From the NCBI GenBank assembly GCA_023055355.1, contig JALJCS010000001.1, forward strand, positions 52,147,381 to 52,211,380: DNA of 64,000 bases, written 5' to 3'. A program made the translations under genes and the position numbers. The notes beneath the pieces are model-generated. The model was not told where the DNA came from. It ran no database searches and worked only from the letters and a program-made list of their open reading frames with translations. Every line of letters begins with the position of its first letter. The stretch's first letter is position 1. Below, piece by piece: positions 11,988 through 22,750 of this stretch. This DNA is from Agelaius tricolor (Eukaryota; Chordata; Aves; Passeriformes; Icteridae).

Positions 11988-13880
11988 ATCTCAAGGAAGA
12001 TCTTCATCCCTGCAAGAACCTGGGGAAAAGAGTTATAGATAGAATATTCAGAAGAATTGGAAGAAGAAGAAATGAATAAGTCTGTATGTTGAAAACTGGA
12101 AAGGCAGTGACAGCTGCAGGGCTTATGTTGGTGAGTTTACACTTTCTCCCACTATGCTACTTCCTGGAGTCTGCCTGTATTATTTACTTTAAATATTAAA
12201 TAAAATATGCTGCTAATGGTCAGGCTAAAGATGCAAACATCAGAAGACAAGAGCATGCTTACAGGTGAGGGTAAAAGGTGTAGCTCCAGTGGATGTGGGT
12301 CAGATTTATGTTTCTAGACTCATATAAGGATTTCTGACCTCAACATAAACTGTAAGCTTGAAAAAATGGAAGCAAGGATTTAATTCTATTTTATAAATGG
12401 TCAGTGAAAAGGTAGGACTGATAACGACACCAGAAACACTGTAATAGCTGACAAATCAAATCTATTTTAAGTACTTTGATTTAGAGCAGGAAGGGTTTTT
12501 AATTAAACAATCTGATTTTAAGATGAGAAATAAATGAAAAAACAGTAGTTTACCTTATTGAACTGATTAATTTACTACTAATATATAACTTGGGAATGTG
12601 ACAACATATTCCTTTTTATTTTCAAAAATTTATCCTGAAGGACGTTTAAACCACAGAAATGTGTTTAACCACAGGAAAATGCTTACAGTTAGCAGGAACA
12701 AAGAACATTCTAAGACTCAAGGGCAAAAATCCACCCTAAGAACTCAGAATGAAATTTATTAACAGTAGTATACATGAACTAGAAAATGGTATTATCTTCC
12801 GTGAAAATGATGTTTCTGCCTTACATTTCCACATGAAGTTTTTATGTCTGCACTGAAGAAAAAAAATCTTCCATAAGCCAAACAGACAATACACTTGCAC
12901 TTGAGAAGATGAGTTTTCCTTTGTTATATTTACAACTCTGCAATAGTTTCATATATGTAGTTGAAATATTTTATTTGAGCTGAATTGCAGAGAAAGATAC
13001 AATGCAATCCTAGCAATACTAATAGTCCTTTTAGATTTAAAAACTTTTAACAAAATGTTTTACAATGAAAATCTAAGACTAGATGTTGGGGTGAGGATAC
13101 AGACTTCCAAGAGATTTAAAAAGTGATAAATTGTCCTTCAGAGTTTGAAGCACACCAATTAGGAGCAAAATAGAAACATTTGGCAATAATGTGTGATAGA
13201 AGGAGAACATGAACCACAGGTCCCTGTATTCTACCTGAGTAAGGACTTTTGATAGGGACATCGATGTTACATTAACACTCCCACCCATTTGTCCTGAAGC
13301 AGCTTATGCAGAAAAATTGCCTAGTAACCCACACAAACCCTACCTTTTAAAATTAGCCCACATTAGAAGGGACAAGAAGAGCTTGCAGCTGACAAGAAAG
13401 TTTGTGTGAATTTGAATCTACTATTCAAACAGCTAGTTTTGAGAAAGCTATTACTGAAACACAAGATGCAGAAGTCAGTTTTAACAAAGGACAGCTACCT
13501 AATTTTACAGAGTGGAAACCTTTATTTCTTCTTTCATAGAATCTGACTAAAGCCAAAGAGTGTTAGTCCAGGACCAAGAATACAAAGACGGTACTTTGTA
13601 GTAACTCCTAGATGAGTTTGAGACTAGATCCTGAGGTGGAATACAGGAGGAGTTATAACCAGGCCATAATGCTTCAGAAAGAAACCCAAAAAATGTAATG
13701 CTTTACATCCAGCACCACATTGGGTATGCAGCCTTACCTGAAAAGAAAATTGTATAACTTAGCTTAGAGAAGGTGTTGGGTTTTATGGTGTGGAATTGTG
13801 TGACTATGCAACCTGCACCTTTGGTTGCAAGGTGCATGTGAAGTTCAACAGGTAACAACGAACCCTTTGAAAGAACTCTC
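11988..13880. other. AT-rich non-coding sequence, no gene seen
   Basis: No open frame longer than about 70 codons and no recognisable repeat. The sequence is typical of a neutral AT-rich intergenic or intronic stretch. Confidence 0.55.
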
Positions 13881-13929
13881 TTTGAGATATGAAGATGAAC
13901 CATTCTTGTGTTCATCTTCATATCTCAAA
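13881..13929. repeat. Perfect 20-bp inverted repeat with 9-base loop
   Basis: The left arm, 13881-13900, begins TTTGAGATATG. The right arm, 13910-13929, is its exact reverse complement and ends CATATCTCAAA. The loop is 13901-13909. There are no mismatches across 20 bp, which is rare in old neutral DNA. As RNA it would give a 49-nucleotide hairpin, shorter than a normal microRNA precursor. The likeliest origin is a template-switch mutation that copied one arm in inverted orientation. Function is unknown. Confidence 0.9.
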
Positions 13930-14170
13930 AATATACTGACACACTAGTGCAATAGTGTTAAAAAGAGAACAAGTTTTCTGAGAAGATGCTGCTAAAGAGG
14001 GACACACTTAGCAGAGCAGGCCTTTCAGAGTGCATCACTGCTATTTTCTAAGAATTGGAAGAAGAGTCTGTCAGCATGTCACCATCCCTTTCTGTTTCAG
14101 AAAAGAGGTCCAATACAGTCTGGCCAGATGACTTGATAGCTCTCTTCTAAGAAGCTGATGAACAGCAGAA
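13930..14170. other. Non-coding sequence upstream of SINE
   Basis: Nothing recognisable. No obvious target-site duplication brackets the SINE that follows. Confidence 0.5.
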
Positions 14171-14287
14171 GGGGCTGAGGAGATGCTAACACCAAGGTTG
14201 TGGGTTGGATCCCCATATGGGCCATTCACTTAAGAGTAGGACTTGATGATCCTTATGGGTCCCTTATAACTCAGAATATTCTGTGAT
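14171..14287 (+). mobile_element. tRNA-Ile-derived SINE (TguSINE1-like), internally deleted
   Basis: The 5' part (from 14171) resembles a tRNA-Ile gene: 'gatgctaacaccaagg', then a B-box-like GGTTGGATCC near 14203-14212, then a 3' acceptor-like 'atatgggcca'. The remainder (14227-14287) is a CR1-type tail: 'ggacttgatgatcctt', 'gggtccctt', ending in ATTCTGTGAT. A tRNA-Ile head on a CR1-like tail is the known plan of TguSINE1 of songbirds, moved in trans by CR1 reverse transcriptase. The segment that should carry the D-arm and A box is missing between 'ggggctgagg' and 'agatgctaac', so this copy lacks an intact RNA polymerase III promoter. The name rests on recall, not on a search. Confidence 0.8.
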
Positions 14288-14581
14288 ACCTGACTCTGTG
14301 GCTAATGCTGCAGAAGACCTAGCTATCCACATCTATGACTTTACAATTGAGCAGGCCTCAACACAGTTAAAAGCAACCATGAAAGTAATTTCAAAAGGCA
14401 AGATTTCATATGACACGGACCTTTGGAAACAGAAATTCCATATAGGACATCAGAGCTCAGATCAGTACTGAAGAATGTTCTGGAAAGTCATACAGAAGCT
14501 GGAGATAAAACAGTGTGCCACTATCAACAGGTAAACGGCCCATGGCCTAAAGTTTGCCTCAGGTTTTGTTGTCTTGTCCAA

Positions 14582-14609
14582 GATAAGAGACATGACAAGA
14601 TAAGATAAG
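14582..14609 (+). promoter_or_regulatory. Three GATAAG motifs in 28 bases
   Basis: GATAAG occurs at 14582-14587, 14599-14604 and 14604-14609 (the last two overlap by one base), and the last pair is framed by ATGACA and TGTCAT. GATA factors bind this hexamer. The clustering is seen directly. Regulatory use is inference, and slippage of a simple 'agataag' unit is an alternative. Confidence 0.25.
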
Positions 14610-15720
14610 CTGTCATGCAAGGCTGAAATGCCAGAAAAGTAGAAGAAAGTCCCTTACCAACAGCACAGGCAAAAAGTGACATTCTGGTCTGGTTGAAACT
14701 TCAAAGGAGTTATGACAGAAATGGCAGCTCAGGTTTAGATATTGTTTTACCTACTACATTAGTGTTTAATTGACCAAACAACTGTTTCACATCCATTGAA
14801 ATTCAATTTAAATTTCCTGAGAATTTCACTTTACATAAATGCTTGGAAGCAAGAACTGAGAATCTCAGTGCCTGGGTTGCCTGATCTTAGTTCCCATGTT
14901 AACTAGGTACTAAAATCTCTAAATCCCCTTTAAAAATCAGGAGATTTTCCTCTGAAGTAACCATGGTGCCACTGAAGCTGAAAAAGTAAGAAATATGTAA
15001 CATGAGCAAAAATGACTGGAAGTAAGAGTGAAAAAAAACCCACAACTGGAGGATCTTCTGGATGTCTCTGCACTGTTGGCAGAAAGGACCCCACCTGGAG
15101 CCATAGCTGGAGACAAAATAAAAAAAACAAAAACAAAACAAAACTGAGAACACAAGCATGATCCAGATTATTGATGATCAAGGCAAGTCAGTACAAAGCT
15201 GTATCCCTAAAATGTTGCTAAATCTTACTCCCAGTTTCAAGTCTGTCTCTGTGGGGAGCTGATGGGTTAGACTCTTGACAGAGGAAAGCAGAGATACAAC
15301 ACTAAATTTTGTTGGTTGGGGTTTTTTTTCCATTTTTGTATATTTTGCCAAAAAGTTGTCATTGCAAAAGAAAAGCTTTTTGAAATCTCAGCAGTGAAAT
15401 TTTCACCATTTTGAATTTGCTTTTTAAATCACTGGTCTTAAATACAGACAATAATTACTACACTTGTGAAAACATAAAGTCTTGGAAAATCCACAGAGGT
15501 ACTGAACTCAGTATTTAGGAAAGGCATGTGATCATTTAGGTAGTAGATGGTCACTATTGTTATTTCATACTTCCCTTATCAATTTCTTGATAATTTTATA
15601 ACATTTCTGTTTTTATTGGTTTTGTTTCCTGTTCAATACATCAGAGTTTTTAGCTTTGCTCAGTGCAAGTGGAAAATGGATATTATTATTGCCTGAGTGG
15701 CAAAGCATTTGTTCATTAAA
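14610..15720. other. Non-coding sequence with a short A-rich tract
   Basis: No gene seen. An A-rich tract of aaaac units lies at 15115-15144. It lets three overlapping frames stay open on the minus strand (14899-15181), which are artefacts of that composition and share no known protein. Confidence 0.55.
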
Positions 15721-15781
15721 TCCACTTTAAAGATCTTTAAGTACCAAAGTTTTCCACTTTAAAGACGTATAAGTACCAAAG
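15721..15781 (+). repeat. Two-copy tandem duplication, 32-bp period
   Basis: TCCACTTTAAAGA..TAAGTACCAAAG at 15721-15749 recurs at 15753-15781 with changes confined to the middle (atcttt versus cgtata). This is a local tandem duplication of about 32 bp, recent enough that both ends are unchanged. Confidence 0.85.
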
Positions 15782-18700
15782 CAACAGAAGCATTCCTATG
15801 CTGCTGACTAATTGACCAATTGCAATAACAAAAATATTGTCAGAACTTCTCTTCCTTTGAAATGGGAAACATTTACAATGTTATGGCCATTATCTGGTAA
15901 TATGAAAGAAGAAATCTGTACTTTCTTACAGTAAAAGTGCTTAGTGTCTTGAATATTTTGGAAACAGCAAGTTAGCAAAAGACATGTTCTGCATTTTAGG
16001 GCTGTGCTAAGGCCATTTGGAGGTGTAATCATAATATTATGTAAGCCTCCCTACTGCTCAGTGCCTAGAATGCTGCCTTTCCTTTATTTTTCACTTAAGG
16101 GAGTTATTGGTTTATCTCAGAAATTCCTCACTCAGTAGCTGGCACCTCTGCACACAGTGGGGCAGTGCATCCTGGCTGCCCACCTTTGAAATGCAAAGGA
16201 GGGTAGCTGCCAGCAGAAATCCACAGGGTAGATGGTAATAAAAGTCCATAATCTTGAGGCACCCTTTGAGATGCATAGTGCAGTTCACATATTTCTCAAA
16301 TTGAGTTTCACCAGAAGTATGGTATCTTTCACTGAAAGAAAACATTTCATACTCACAAACATCTCCATTAATTTGATTATTTTAGCAATTAAAAAGTTCT
16401 AGGTATTTCCACTGTTTATGAATGACAAAAAAATATTTTCCCAAATGAAAATCTAAACTGTTAACACATATTATTTTACCAAATGGAGCTTGAGATGTGG
16501 AGTCTGGGTAAGTAACAAATGAACTTCCCTTTTGACAGATTTCTAGATAGTTGAATCTCCTTTGCTTTTAAACTGTAGGAAGAAATAACTTCCACTTTTG
16601 AAGTAAAAATTGGTTTCATGACCTAGTCTGTCTTTGAGCAAATTCATGTTCTATGTCAGACTATGGGTTGGTTTATGAATGATTACAAAAATAAGGAGCT
16701 GTAAGTTGGACTGTCTTGTAAAAGATCAAACTTGATAGTTTGGAGGGGTTTTGTTGTTTTGTTTTGTCTACTTTTTTTTTAGCTCAGGCTGGTCGTCAAC
16801 TGAAGCAGAATTCATGTTAGTACTGAAATGGGCACTTGAAAAAAACACCTTCTTCAACCCGCTTTCTACTGACCCCAGCTCTTTTCCTCTGAAAAAAAGA
16901 AAATGTGCCTGAACTACAGTTGCTAGTTTTCCAGACCCTTAATCCTAGCAGAAATATGCTCTTGTTTTCCACTGAAAGTGAAATTAATCCCATTCAAAAA
17001 TGTTGTCTAGCAGTGGCTGCTGCTGTTGTTGCTTTATTGACTGTTAAGACACCTTTGAGTATGGTTGAGAGAGTGAGGAAAAAATAGAAACATTATTGTG
17101 CAATCAATTTAGTGTGTTGCAAGGTGATAATAGAATTATAACTTACTGCAGCATTTTGTTCTCACAAATCATAACTGTTTCTTAAAGGAACAAGTAGGCC
17201 ACAATCAGGTTCTTTTGAAATAACACTTTTCAACTCCTTTGTGCTCCATTTTAAGAATGTTTACTTCACTATTAGCTCTGAGAGAGTGCCAAATCTAACT
17301 ATGTTGATTGCTTGTCCTTGGTATATACTCCTTCCTGGGGCTAACATCCTTCCTGTTACACCCTGTCAACTTTTAGGTTAGATCAACTTGGGATATAGAT
17401 CTCCTGTTGTCTTATCTCTACCTATCAGATAATTAATTAACCTCTCTGGTAAGCTTGTATTCTTCTCAGTCTTTGATGGATCTTACAGTCTATCAGAACT
17501 GCAATTCATTAATACTGCAGATCCTTTGGTTAAGACTGTGTCCTCAGGGCTCCAAGGTTTTCCTTGCACAGTGTATGCAGGCAAAGAACAACAATCCTGG
17601 TTCCCAAATCAGCAAGCAATGAATCAATGTTCTTGTCCTTTCTTGCATGCTTACTCCCTAATTTCTATTCCTTTTTATTGCAGCTGCTGATGCCTTTAAC
17701 TTTGTTATGAGTGTCTATTTTTCTCCTATTATTTTGTTTTGTTTGAGTCTGCTGTAAAAAAATGTTCTCAGAACACTGAGGACAGTATTCTAAAATTTTT
17801 AAACTTTTATCAGAGTTTCATATCCTGTGCACAGGAGTTGAAAACCTGAACTCTTTGTCTTCTATTATATTGCAGGCCAGAATTTAGGTATGGGATACCA
17901 AGAAGACTGAGGTGTCAATTCTGTCAAATTTTCCAGTGAAGATTAATGACCCTTAAAGCACTAGCTTTGCCATTGCAGTTTAATGGTTGGAAGTCAGCTT
18001 GGGGATGATTCTTAGTCATGTAAGCCTGTTCTGATGGGTCCTTTCTCACATGAAGTTCTATTTACATATTCTGGTATACATAATATACACACTATTCCTA
18101 CATAGTGCTAAGAATGGACATAAATATCAGATACTGTTCTCTGAGATGCAGCAGCATAGCCTATGCCAATTTGAAAAAAAAAAAAGTCACTGATTGGTGC
18201 TCATTTGAAAGAAGTCTAAATTTTTATTGATGTAAAAAAGATGGCACTTTTTCACTTTTTCCATATTTGAAAATTCTGTTCACTTTTTCAGCACTTAACA
18301 AGAATGTTTTCATGACAAAACTCATCTTTTAGAATTTTCTTTCTCAATTAAAATTAGAAATACCTTTGAGCAGTACCAATGACCTTCTGCTTGTGCTGAA
18401 CTTAGCACCCAAATGAGTCCTGGTGGTTTTCAATGGCCCTACCATTTCTCCTGAAGCAAAGTCAGAAGGTTCATACCTACCTCTGAGCAGTTTCAGACCC
18501 AGTGATTCCAGCTTATATCCTGTTTTCTCTGGTCACTCCTGAAAGTCTTTCAAGAAAGGCAGAAAGCCTTTTCCTGTGCTACAGGAATGGAAGTGTAAGA
18601 TTTTCTTAAAGTAAAAAAAATTCTTAATGTGTGAGTGCTTTAGCAGATGTCAAACCCTTGATTCACACTATTTGATTTAACAGCTGGGCAGAGTTTCCAA

Positions 18701-19059
18701 ACCATCTACTGGTATGCAGCGATATCAGTAGATGGCCAGGAATTTTAATAACCATGAATATCTACAGTTTAAGCCCACTTAATATTCTCCTTATTCTTAT
18801 GAGGAATGTAATGTTCACAATTAAATTTAGCATTTAGACAGACTGTGTAATGTGCCATACTATTCACTTTCAGAATTCTTTAGAAGTAATAAACCTGAAT
18901 TGTACATTAAAATGTGATATGACTCCCAGATGTACCCTGACTATTTTTTTGGCACCAGGCACCACACTTTATTTTCCACTGGTTCAGATGACAGGCAGAA
19001 CCCATCTGAGGCAAAACGAAACAATTTCCAACTGGTGGGCTTGATAGTGCAGGTGACAT
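15782..19059. other. AT-rich non-coding sequence, no gene seen
   Basis: No recognisable gene or transposable element. There are short homopolymer runs (for example A near 18175-18185) and a T/G-rich patch near 16745-16780. Open frames do not exceed about 77 codons. Confidence 0.55.
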
Positions 19060-19440
19060 TAAATAATTAACAAGTTCTCTTTCAGAACCATGCCTCGTGC
19101 TTTAATTAATATTGCTTCTTAAAATAAGAAGGTGTTTACCATTGCTGCTTCTGCAAGCTGATTGCTGCTTGCAAAAAACATCTGAGACATGAATATGCCC
19201 AGGGGATTGCTTTCACTTCATTGTTTATAATAACTACAAACAAAGAGCTGCAAAAGCTCATCTCGCCATGAGGCATCCTGACAATCTGCCAGTTTAGTCA
19301 CCAATAATAATGAGACTGGCACAAGCAATAAGCTCAGTGCAAATCTAATGAGGGCCTGCTTCAATCGCTCATTGATATTACAGCAGCTGCTAAGCACCCA
19401 GTGTTTGGGATGTACACACAAGAGGTTTATGTGCCTCCAA
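19060..19440. promoter_or_regulatory. Candidate conserved non-coding element
   Basis: The sequence is complex, without simple repeats. It is rich in homeodomain-type TAAT/ATTA cores (for example around 19059-19066, 19104-19110 and 19303-19312), has a CAGCTG E-box near 19383-19388 and several GCTGCTT-like blocks. In amniote genomes this texture inside gene deserts often marks developmental enhancers. Conservation cannot be tested here, so this is a guess based on sequence texture. Confidence 0.2.
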
Positions 19441-19539
19441 CCACTGGAAGGGCAATTTCCCCCTCAGTATGGCTTTAGTCCTATCCAGACCATACGTCAC
19501 CTTTTTTAAATTTGATTTCTGTCCCCATCTCAGAGGTAC

Positions 19540-19840
19540 AATCCAGGCCAGCCCTCCTCAGGCAATGGGTGTAAATCATCCAGGCACCCTGGGCCATGGA
19601 GAAGGCTGGAGAGGAGGCTGAGCTGGAGCTGGAGCTGGAGCAGGTGCCCATGTGGAGCTGGAGGTGTGCGTGGCGCTGGGCTGCCTGTGCTGAGCCCAGA
19701 GAATGTCACTTCCGTCGCTTAATTCCTGCGGTGAATGCAATTATGAACAGATGGGCAAATGACACAATTCCACTGCTAATGAACTTCCCTACTGGGGAAG
19801 AGGACAGTGCAATACCCTTTTGTACTTCAGACTCTTAATT
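19540..19840. other. G+C-richer island with GCTGGA hexamer repeat
   Basis: The base composition rises sharply against the AT-rich flanks. A short GAGCTG/GCTGGA hexanucleotide repeat occupies about 19617-19645. It holds an 80-codon open frame (19596-19838) whose glutamate-leucine run simply translates the hexamer repeat. I do not regard it as a gene. With the neighbouring segment it may form one regulatory block. Confidence 0.35.
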
Positions 19841-19857
19841 ATCATTCTTAGAGTTTG

Positions 19858-20012
19858 GTGTGGTGTTCTGTGTTTGGGGTGATTTCTGTTTTTTTTTTTT
19901 TTTGTGGTAGTTGGGGTTGAAGTTTTGGTTGTCTTTTGTTTTGTTTTGTTTTTTATTTTTTTAATTCTTTGTGTGTGTGTGTGTTTTGTTTGGTTGGTTT
20001 GTTTTTTTCCCC
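19858..20012. repeat. T/G-rich low-complexity tract with T15 and (GT)7
   Basis: Contains a T15 run (19889-19903), TTTTG units and a (GT)7 microsatellite (19971-19984), then ends in a T and C run. The minus-strand frame across it (19789-20019) is a lysine/threonine artefact. Confidence 0.85.
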
Positions 20013-22364
20013 CAAGCATAATTATTTCACATCTTTGAATTTCAAATTTTTTGGAAATGGATCGCTAATTCCTGTCTATTTTGGAAGGTTCTGAGGAAGT
20101 GGCAGAACAAAAGGGTTTTGTTTCTAAATGGAAACAATCATATTTAAAAGCATAGCTTAAGAGAAGAAATCTGTGCTAGCCTAAGTTCTTAAATACCTTT
20201 TTCTTCTTTCTTCATTTCCCATTGCCCTCCCTTCCAACAAGTTTTCTCAAAGCAGAATTTGTAGATGATGAGCTCATAGCTCTGTGGTTCATACATCAGT
20301 TTAGGAGGAATGAGTAGGAAGAGACTGATTTGGAAAGGTATAAATAACATTTCTACTGAGCCAAATCACAAGCAAAATGAAACCCAGAAAAGGTTGATGC
20401 TCAGGTCCTTAATTTCAAATTTCACAGAACTAAACTGATAAAAATACATTCTGTATCCAGTTGAAATATATGTCTCAGCATTAAAATACCATGAAAGGAG
20501 ATGGTAGCATCTAATTGTAGATCTTTTTCCTGTGTTTTAGAAAGAGTGTTGAGGAATAAGATGGGACACCTTACACTTCAGAGAAAAAAAAAGGTAAAAA
20601 AGTTATTGGTTCCATCATCCTAATTTGCATTTCTTTTGTGTTCTGAAAATACATGGTTATCTTCTAGATAAACAGTTGAGATAATTGTATCTGTTGTTCA
20701 GTGAGTGATAATATCCTGATGCAAATTTGACAAGAGAGTATTAACTCTGGAGATTCAGACAACAGAATGTTGTTTTTCTGCATTGGCACTTGTCAGAATT
20801 GTAAAGTATATAATTGGATTTCTAAATTTCCCTCTATTGGCAGGGCAGCACTAATATATAAATCTCTTCTGTGTGTCACCTTTTAATATTACACTGGTAT
20901 TATACAGCTTGTGACTTGGCCTAACTTTAAGCACTTACATGAGGCATGTAAGTAGGAAAGCTGTTCTCTCCAAATTATTCCCTCTTAGTGACAGCAAGTG
21001 TGAGAGTCAATCTTCCATGGAGTATTTCAGAGCACTTAAGTTAGATATCTTAGAGGTAAACATTACCAGTGACTTCATATGGAAGGAATAAAAAGGTCTG
21101 TTATGTCATAATGGAGACTGTAAATGAGTCTCTCAGTAGTGAGAAGGAATTGGAAGACTTAATGTCCTAATCCATTATATAACTGCAATGAATTTTAAAA
21201 GGCTTAAAAAAAAAAGGGACAGGGGAAGAAGGAGGAGTTGGAGAAATATTCATTGAGCTGTAGTAGCTAAAGTTGAACTCATTTTTGTGAGACGACTGAA
21301 TTTTGCTGCAGTAAGTTTCCAGGAGCACAAAGAGGCTTACGTATTCAAAGTATCACAAACTGTTAATGGGTTCCACTGAAACAGATGGCAACATTATGAT
21401 CATTTTTGCAATTAATGCTGACTGCAGATTCTTCTTGAGGCTGCAGTCATAGTTCTCCATCTCCTGAGCTACCACAGTATTATCCTGTAAAAGAATTTAT
21501 TTTAAAAATGTCTGATAACCCCTTCTTCTCCAAGCTACTGAAAACACTTAATATATTTGGAGGTAGCATGAAGTGCCTTCTGCTGCTTGCATATCAAAGC
21601 TCCTGCAAATTAAGACCTGTCTTTCTCCTGTGACCCTGAAATTCAGAGTAATGTGTGATCTCCTTTTTCTCTTGAACAATTAAATTGGTGATTAGAAAGC
21701 TAAGCACATCTTGAAGATGCTATTTCTGAAACAAACTGTATGGCTGAATATATCTAATACAATAGCACTTCTGATTTACTGAATAAATGAATATTTTCTG
21801 TCCATTTTTTTGGGTTTCTCAACACTTTTCATTGCCAGCTAATCTCAGCAAGTGGGGATTTTTGTTTGTTTTGTTTTAGGTTTTGGGAGGGGCGTTGTTT
21901 GTGGTCATTGTTGGTTTAGGGCTTATGTTTGCTTTTTAATTTTAAACTGAGTATAATGATCACAGATTAGAACTGTTTTCTTTACAACGTTTCTTTGTAT
22001 GTCCAGCAAATTCCGTATGGACCAGAGACTATTAGCAGTTTGCAATGCCCTTGAAAATAAATTATACTATAAGAGGCACAGACCTTTTCCTTCTTGGACT
22101 TAGTCTGTGAAACATGAGAAGTGGGTAGATCGTTTTGCAACTAATTCAGGTGGAAACAGAATCAGTGCTACTGTCCTACAAACATCAGTGAGATGCCTTG
22201 TCACATTAAAGGGAGATGTGTGGGAAACAGGAAGGACTGTTCTGCCAGCTGATAGCACAACTTAACCTTTGCCATTGGAATTAACCAGTTGAGGATAAAG
22301 TAGCTCAAAGGGAAGTTCTCATGAATAGCTGGAGAATGATCAGATATTGCTGAGAACAAAATCA
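20013..22364. other. AT-rich non-coding sequence, no gene seen
   Basis: No gene or named repeat recognised. A small palindrome at 20933-20953 has 9-bp arms (ACTTACATG / CATGTAAGT) around AGG. A T/G-rich patch lies near 21860-21935. Confidence 0.55.
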
Positions 22365-22750
22365 GGGAGCGGCGGGATTGGAGAGAACCTCTGCTTTGTC
22401 CCAGCTGGGATTACTGCCAGGTAACTGTGTTAATCAGCTGCAATATCTGATCCCCTCCACACACGTCCTGCCATGGCACACACATGCAAATGCCCACAGC
22501 AGGCAGGCATTGGGAAAGCTGTGGTCCTCTCCCCAAAGACATTGGGCTCAGGCGCCAAGGATCTGCTGAGATCAGAAGGAGCTGGAGCCAGAAACCCTCC
22601 AAGGGGCAGCATCTCACTGCAGAGCCTGGTAGCTGGTCCTGCTCTCTGAGCATCACACGGGCCATCCCATGCCAGAAAATGTCCCATGGTGGGTCTACCC
22701 CGAGCTCATAAATATGACATTTATCAAGAACCCTCTTCCTCATCAAAATA
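22365..22750. other. G+C-richer block of unknown origin
   Basis: The composition is distinctly richer in G+C than the flanks, and frames stay open on both strands (111 codons on minus at 22411-22746, 75 on plus), as expected from low stop density alone. No known domain is visible. It ends next to an A-rich segment (caaaataaaaattt near 22744-22757). It could be an old LTR or retroposed fragment, or unique DNA. Confidence 0.3.

Noticed and set aside
14899..15181. Three overlapping Phe-rich minus-strand frames
   Set aside because: They arise from the A-rich tract at 15115-15144 and have no protein similarity that I recognise.
19728..19738. GCGGTGAATGC, an 11-base match to the end of miR-124
   Set aside because: The rest of the mature sequence, including the seed, does not match, and no precursor hairpin is visible.
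19596..19838. 80-codon frame with Glu-Leu repeat
   Set aside because: The repeat simply translates a GCTGGA hexamer; no domain, splice structure or start context supports a gene.
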